Shown: piece after piece, positions 20,293 to 25,453 of the stretch
Numbering within the stretch: the first letter of the stretch is position 1
How the letters are laid out: every line of letters begins with the position of its first letter
From: Pelargonium nanum
Lineage: Eukaryota; Streptophyta; Magnoliopsida; Geraniales; Geraniaceae
Assembly: GCA_036897485.1 (NCBI GenBank)
Contig: JAYMTF010001199.1
Location: 1 to 25,453 of the forward strand
Length of the DNA stretch: 25,453 nucleotides
Direction of reading: 5' to 3'
Position numbers and translations under genes: made by a program
The notes under the pieces: generated by a model
What the model was told of the DNA's origin: nothing
The model's database searches: none
Seen by the model: only the letters and a program-made list of their open reading frames with translations

Positions 20293-21396
20293 TTAAGGAG
20301 GCATCCTGTGAAAGGCATCCCCATCATCCAAGTGCTTACAGTCCAACAAAAGGAAACAACGGGCACCCACAGGCGGGTGAATTAAATACATATCCGAGTT
20401 AACAGAGGAATTAAAACAAAAATGGGCCAAGAAATCAGCTATCCGATTAGCCTTCCTGTTAACAATAGAGAAACCCAGACCCTTGAAATGCTCAAGCTTT
20501 TCCCTGCACTCCAAAATCATTGATCTCCAAGGGTGAGAAGAAATATCAGTGGAATACAACAGCTTTAATAAGAAACAAGCATCAAATTCAAAAATAACAT
20601 GAGATAAATTCAAGTAAATCCCCAGCTCAATAGCTTTCTTTAAGCCCCAAATTTCAGCAAGCTCACTACCAGCCCAACCCACAAAGGAACCGATACCACC
20701 CAACCAGAATCCTCTATCATCTCTAGCCACTGCGCCAGCACCGCATAACCCCAGGTTCCCCAAACTACTACCATCAGAATTTATTTTAACCCAATCTTTA
20801 GGAGGAGGAGACCAAAACAGAGGAGGTTTATCCATTAAAAGAGGGAAAGAAGCAGAGATGGAGGGCGCGGTGAGAAAAAAGAACTCAGATGCCATAGATC
20901 TGGCTTTAAAAACAACACTGCTTGGATTTAAAAACGACTCAGAAAACAAGCATTGGTTGCGATTGAACCAAATGCTCCAGCAAGTGTAAAGAAAAACAGA
21001 GCAAGAGGGAAGGGAAGAGGGAAGCAAGGCAGATAAAGCAATATTTTCAGCAAACCAGATTGAAAAAGGAGAATTAAGATTTCTATCAATGTTCAACTTG
21101 TTCCAAATCCATTCTGCAAAAAGACACCTCCTAAGTAAATGATCCAAGTCTTCATAAGAGTTAAAACATCAATGGCAATCCAGATTAACAGGAACATGAC
21201 GATAAGCGAGAAAAGATTTAGTGGGAAGGCCGCCATGGATACACAACCAACCAAATAAACGCACTCTATCATGACATTTGACCTTCCATAAATCTTTCCA
21301 AACCGGGCTAGGGCCAAGGTTATCTAAAGAATTCGTCACCAGACTTTTACTAAGGTCATAAGCCGAACCAATGGAGAAACTCCCCGACTTAGCCAA
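20293..21396 (-). pseudogene. LINE ORF2 part: zf-RVT region and RNase H
   Basis: GSFSIGSAYDL followed by WKVKCHDRVRLFGWL is the zf-RVT region typical after plant LINE reverse transcriptases. A TGA at 21169-21171 interrupts the Cys/His cluster. The RNase H domain (RVT_3 type) begins KINSDGSSLGN (first Asp), continues ELAEIWGLKKAIELG (Glu) and FEFDACFLL (second Asp) and ends near NRIADFLAH (last Asp). The four acidic residues are all present and this part is open for 284 codons. Confidence 0.85.
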
Positions 21397-21557
21397 CCCT
21401 CAGTAACGCGAATCCTCTACTAAAGAGGAAGGACAAATGGGGATCGCTTTAATCCTAAACTTCACTAAGTTAGGAATAAAGAAGGAAATACTCTCAAAAT
21501 CCCAACTACCAGACTCTTCCCACATAGAACTCACAGTTCTAATCTCATCTCTCCTAT

Positions 21558-23462
21558 TTAAAGGACCACACAGCACCTCCCTGAGCGAATTATTACCCCA
21601 CCATCTATCATAAAATAAGCTGGTCGAACGCCATTACCAATGCTCCAAGCTTCACCTTTATTAATCAAGGCAAAAGCAGCTTTAATACCCCTAAAGATAA
21701 TGGAGCTGCTAGTCTTAGATCTCCCATACTTAGCCCTAATACAAGCAACCCAAACATCCGGATCGACCTTCCTAACTTGCCAGGCAAGCTTGGCAAGAGT
21801 GGCAATATTTCTGTGTCTAGCAAGCTTGATACCTAAACCTCCAGCAGATTTAGCCTTAGTAACATAATCCCAATTAACTTTAGAAAGCTTCCTAGACTCA
21901 CCCGAACCACCCCAAAGAAAATTACGGTTCAGAACATCCAGCTTATCTAAGACAGACTTAGGAAAAGGCAAGGTACTCATAAAATAATTGGGAATAGAGG
22001 AGGTAACAGAACGAATGAGAGTAGCTCTCCCAGCTAAAGACAAACACTTCGCTTTCCAACCATCCAGCTTAGCTCTGACTTTATCCAAAATAAAATTAAA
22101 ATCCTCAGTCACAAAAGAACTACTCTTCAAAGGGAATCCTAGATACTCACCGAAGTTAACACTCTGACTCCAAGGGAGAAATCTTTTAACATTACTCTTA
22201 GTCTCACTAGCCACAGACTTAGAAAAAACAATTTTGGATTTCTCTTTGCTAATAATCTGACCCGACAGGTCACAAAACTGATCCAGAGCATCTTTAACCG
22301 CTTTAACACTATTCTCTTTAATTGAGCTAAATAAAACAATATCATTCGCAAACATCACATGAGAAATAGAAGGACCCGTTCTCCCTACTTTAAAAGGAAT
22401 CCAACTACCGTCTTTAACCTTATTATCAATGGATCTAGAGAGAAATTACATGCTTAAGATGAAAATATAGGGAGACGAAAGGTCTCCCTGCCTCAAGCCT
22501 CTAGAGGGAGTGAAAACATCAGTCATACCTCCATTTAAAAGCACCGAAAAGGAGGTAGAAGTGATACAAGACATGATAAGCTTTACTAACTTCTCAGGGA
22601 GATTATAAGACTCCAACATGGTCAAGATAAAAGACCACTCTAATCTGTCAGAAGCCTTATCTAAATCCAACTTAACTGCCATCCAACCAAACTTCCCACG
22701 GTTAATGGACATAGAGTGCAGAATCTCCTGCACTATAATCACATTATCGGCAGCCTTACGACCCTTAACAAAACCCCCTTGGACCGGGTTAACAAGGTGG
22801 GGCAGCAAAGGTTTAAGTCTATTAACCAATATTCTAGACAGGATCTTGTAAACGGAGTTACAGAGACCAATAGGTCTAAATTGATTAATAGATTGAGGAG
22901 CAGCAACCTTTGGGATAAGGGTAATAAGGGTTTTGTTCCAATCAAGAGGGATCAAACTGGACTCAAAACAACCCTTAATATCAGCCACCACACTCCCTTT
23001 AACCATGTCCCAATTAGATTGGAAAAAACCCGGGTGAAAACCGTCAGGCCCCGGGGCTTTGAGAGGGTGCATATCCCAAAGAGCTCTTTTAATCTCCCCC
23101 TCATCAGGAGTCGAGCAAAGGGACTTATGATAGACATGACAGAACTTCACCTCATCAGACCAACTAGGAGGAGCAGAAGAGGTAAAAAGATTTAAAAAGA
23201 AGTTACGAATAAACACAGCTAAATTTCTCTCTCCACTAACCTCTTCACCCACCTGATTGACTAAACACTCAATCCTATTCCTTTTAGTTCTAACTATAGA
23301 ACTAATATGGAAAAACTTAGTCTTCCGATCCCCTTCCGAGAGCCAGAGGATCCTGGACTTACAATGCCAGAAAGCCTCTTCCTGGCTCAAAACAACACTA
23401 AGCTCCTCTCTAAGTTTTCTCTCCTCATCAATATCTAAATCAGTAGGATTAACACCTATCAC
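21558..23462 (-). pseudogene. LINE ORF2 part: reverse transcriptase domain
   Basis: Legible motifs: LKAPGPDGF and IGLCNSVYKILSRIL (fingers), KLDLDKASDRLEW (motif A, with the usual Tyr replaced by Ser at 22650-22652), GLRQGD followed by LSSP instead of the usual PLSP (motif B), and FAND where FADD is expected (motif C, Asn codon 22344-22346). A TAA at 22446-22448 separates motifs B and C. The thumb region (DGWKAKCLSLAGRATLI, FLWGG) follows. The active site is damaged by substitution as well as by the stop. Confidence 0.9.
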
Positions 23463-24390
23463 AGCTTGCTTAACATCAAATGTAAAAGTTTGGATTTCAT
23501 GTTATTAATATCACCAAAAACATTTCTATTCCACAAGGACAAAGACTTTGTAAGACCTTTAAGCTTAGAATGGATAGAACCAGCAGGCAAAAACAACCAA
23601 GCAGTATTTAAGAACACAGAGAAATCAACATGAGAGACCCACATAGATTGGAATCTAAAGGGTTTAACAAGCAAAGACCTAGGCTTACTACCAGTGCTAA
23701 GAAGAAAAGGGCAATGATCAGAAGGCACTCTGGTTAAATGCTTAACAGAAGAAAAGGGAAAGGAATCAAGCAAATTAGAGTTTACAAAAAATCTGTCTAG
23801 TCTTTCCTCCACCCTAAAAGGGAGGGATCTGAGATTAGACCAAGTAAAACGCGGGCCAGAGAAACCGATATCAATAAAACCACAATCAAGCACACAATCA
23901 GAGAAAGCTCTGGATCGATTAAAGTTGAAAGGTAAACCTCATCTTTTATCAGTTTGGGAAAGAATACCATTAAAGTCCCCTAAAACAACCAAGGGACCTA
24001 CACATTCCGATGATAGTAGCCATAGAGAATCCCAAAGACCAAGCCTAAGGTTATGACTAGTACTGGTATAAAGACCAAATAGATAAAAGGAAATCTTAGA
24101 AGAGCATACCTGCACCGCTGCTTCAATAGACTGAAAAGTCTTCTTGATGTTACCCACAATCATTCTAGCCCCGTTCCATAACAGAGCAATACCTCCAGCA
24201 TTGCCCACAACATCCACCATTGCTACATTGTCGAAACCCAGATTAGACAGAACAAAATGACCCCGATCACCTCCCACCTTTGTTTCGGATAAAAGAACCA
24301 TATCCGGATTGTGCACATTGATGAGAGCCTCAAAAACAGCCTTAAAGTTGGCCCCAAAACCCCTCTAGCGTTCCAATGGAGGAGATTCAT
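23459..24390 (-). pseudogene. LINE ORF2 part: APE-type endonuclease domain
   Basis: This domain nicks the target DNA to start target-primed reverse transcription. Visible motifs: LLHWNARG (metal-binding Asn), LLSETKVG (Glu), VLGDFNGIL (Asp/Asn) and RVPSDHCPF (Asp-His). All expected catalytic residues are present. The frame shifts just after the first motif near 24360, and a TGA at 23939-23941 follows the GDFN motif. Confidence 0.85.
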
Positions 24391-24397
24391 TGGATCC

Positions 24398-24858
24398 CTA
24401 TTTTGGCTTGGTGTGCTTCCTTCTTCGCCTGTCCACACCACTAGGCTTGAGTTTTTTCCCAACAATCTCTTGCTTCTCCTCTTCTTTGCTCCCGGAGTGA
24501 TCAGCATCTCGTATCTTCCCACTACCTCCTCGAGCCTCCTTGAGTAAGTGACGGAGACGAGGACTTCTCGAATCAGATCTACTCTCTGCATTTCTGCCTT
24601 CAAAGTTATCCTCGTCCACTCCTCCTGGCACATGCAAAAGCTTGCATCCCAATACTTCACTTTCAAATCCAGGCTTGGGTGGGTCTGGGCATCTACTCTC
24701 CTGTCCGAGGGCCACAGCACCGTGATCGGTAGCGGGTGGGTCGGAAATAGCTCCGGAGTGCTGGAGCTCGGGCTGTGCCAAGGTTCTTCGAAGGCAAGGA
24801 TCTTGAGAGCTTCGTTTCCCGTCGTTACCTCCCAGAAGCTTTTCATAATGAACATACC
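24398..24858 (-). pseudogene. LINE ORF1 C-terminal remnant
   Basis: About 152 codons, open without a stop from the truncation edge to TAG 24398-24400. The protein is hydrophilic, rich in Ser, Gly, Lys and Arg, and ends in a basic tail (DRRRRKHTKPK), as expected for the RNA-binding ORF1 protein. The zinc-knuckle region usual in ORF1 would lie in the missing part. The stop lies 7 bases before the ORF2 ATG. A second open frame over the same DNA runs into the ORF2 start but reads as a shadow. Confidence 0.6.
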
Positions 24859-24877
24859 TTGACATGCATGTTAACTT
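24859..24877. repeat. Target-site duplication, LINE 5' side
   Basis: TTGACATGCATGTTAACTT, the second perfect copy. Similarity to coding LINE sequence ends exactly at its edge. Confidence 0.9.
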
Positions 24878-25453
24878 GTTTTGTGCCCTCATTTGCAGGC
24901 ACATATGTACATTAGGATTCTAGGGAAAATTTTCCTTAGACTCAAAATAGTCGGAAAAAATATATCCTTTTGTAGTACTTGTCCTTATTAATTTTATATT
25001 TGTTTTTACTAATATTTTCAGAAAAAATTATGTATGTTAGTAAGTTTACAATTTTTTTATCATTGCCACTTGTCAATTTTCACCAATATTTGAGATTGAA
25101 TTGATATAATAAACTCATATTGAGTTTAGTCTTAAATTATAATGACAAAATTTTATTTACAAATAGAAAAAAACAAATAAAAAGACATACAAAGAATGAA
25201 ATACCTCAAAATTTATAATTTCAGTCAAATATGGTCATTCACTTAGATTTTATGCCTAATGTATAAACTGTAAAGGATATCCCTTATTTACAAGTCCTCA
25301 TTCCAACTCCTTGGGCACAGAAATATTGGATCATTTTCAAACCCAACCCAAATAAAGGTTATAAAGCTGTATTAGCCCATTCAAAATTATTTGTGATACG
25401 CCTGTTTTGACCGGAGGTCAACGCAAGCACACTTGGATGTTGATGTGTCGAGT
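24878..25453. other. AT-rich intergenic DNA at the right edge
   Basis: No coding frame, RNA gene or paired repeat is seen. The last 50 bases become more GC-balanced, which may be the edge of another feature outside the window. Confidence 0.4.

Larger units (their letters stand above)
20293..24390 (-). pseudogene. LINE ORF2: endonuclease, reverse transcriptase, RNase H (broken)
   Basis: It starts at ATG 24390 (MNLLHWNARG) and ends at TAA 20293-20295. Domains in order: APE-type endonuclease 24390 to about 23600, with WN, SETK, GDFN and SDH catalytic motifs visible; reverse transcriptase about 23170-21900; zf-RVT region about 21400-21100; RNase H about 20820-20400. In-frame stops: TGA 23939-23941, TAA 22446-22448, TGA 21400-21402 and TGA 21169-21171. 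Net minus-one frameshifts lie near 24360, 23485 and 21625. All breaks are point-like, with no large deletion. It would encode about 1365 residues if unbroken, a normal length for the family. Confidence 0.9.
20256..24858 (-). mobile_element. 5'-truncated L1-type LINE (non-LTR retrotransposon)
   Basis: A 4.6-kb element bounded by a perfect 19-bp target-site duplication. It has a poly(A) tail (T run 20254-20265 on the plus strand) and a 3' UTR of only about 27 bases. The 5' end falls inside ORF1, so promoter and most of ORF1 are missing, the usual result of incomplete target-primed reverse transcription. ORF2 carries endonuclease, reverse transcriptase, a zinc-knuckle region and RNase H, a layout seen in plant L1 elements. 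Stops and frameshifts make it non-autonomous. Confidence 0.92.

Noticed and set aside
22716..23195. 159-codon plus-strand frame
   Set aside because: Antisense shadow of the LINE reverse transcriptase.
24548..24862. 104-codon plus-strand frame
   Set aside because: Antisense shadow of the LINE ORF1 remnant.

Overview
The window is plant nuclear DNA, almost certainly from a eudicot. It is AT-rich, holds one protein-coding gene with nine exons and GT-AG introns, and most of the rest is decayed transposable elements, microsatellites and an integrated reverse-transcribing element. Nothing is prokaryotic: there are no operons, no Shine-Dalgarno sites and no CRISPR arrays. Everything here was read by eye from the sequence; no search was run.

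The one host gene lies on the minus strand, 18023 down to 4857. Nine exons splice into a 626-residue receptor-like protein: signal peptide, extracellular malectin-like domain, a short leucine-rich-repeat (LRR) block, one transmembrane helix and a 51-residue basic tail with no kinase. Architecture, length and tail point to the RLP4 (receptor-like protein 4) family of plant cell-wall sensors. All splice phases fit and no lesion is visible, so the gene looks functional.

Intron 7 (12769-5693, about 7.1 kb) is unusually full of foreign DNA. From left to right it holds a tandem repeat and a Copia pol fragment (5783-6960), a GC-rich block that looks like part of an LTR (about 7440-8580), and a probable endogenous pararetrovirus present as two head-on, roughly 0.8-kb inverted arms with TATA boxes and one tRNA-Met primer-binding site (8834-11660). 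A stretch with CACACGG palindromes and a perfect 48-bp tandem duplication follow. A tRNA-Leu(CAA) pseudogene or SINE head lies in intron 4.

Upstream of the gene (18300-20236) is intergenic sequence. Then comes a 5'-truncated, dead L1-type LINE on the minus strand (20256-24858), flanked by a perfect 19-bp target-site duplication and ending in a poly(A) tail. Its ORF2 encodes endonuclease, reverse transcriptase and an RNase H domain, but has four in-frame stops, three frameshifts and a FADD-to-FAND change in the polymerase active site.

The left 4.4 kb is intergenic: microsatellites, a hairpin-forming MITE-like element (1922-2152) and a CACTA-type end (about 2868-3137). The most interesting feature is the pararetrovirus-like inverted repeat inside a transcribed intron, which could fold into a long double-stranded RNA.
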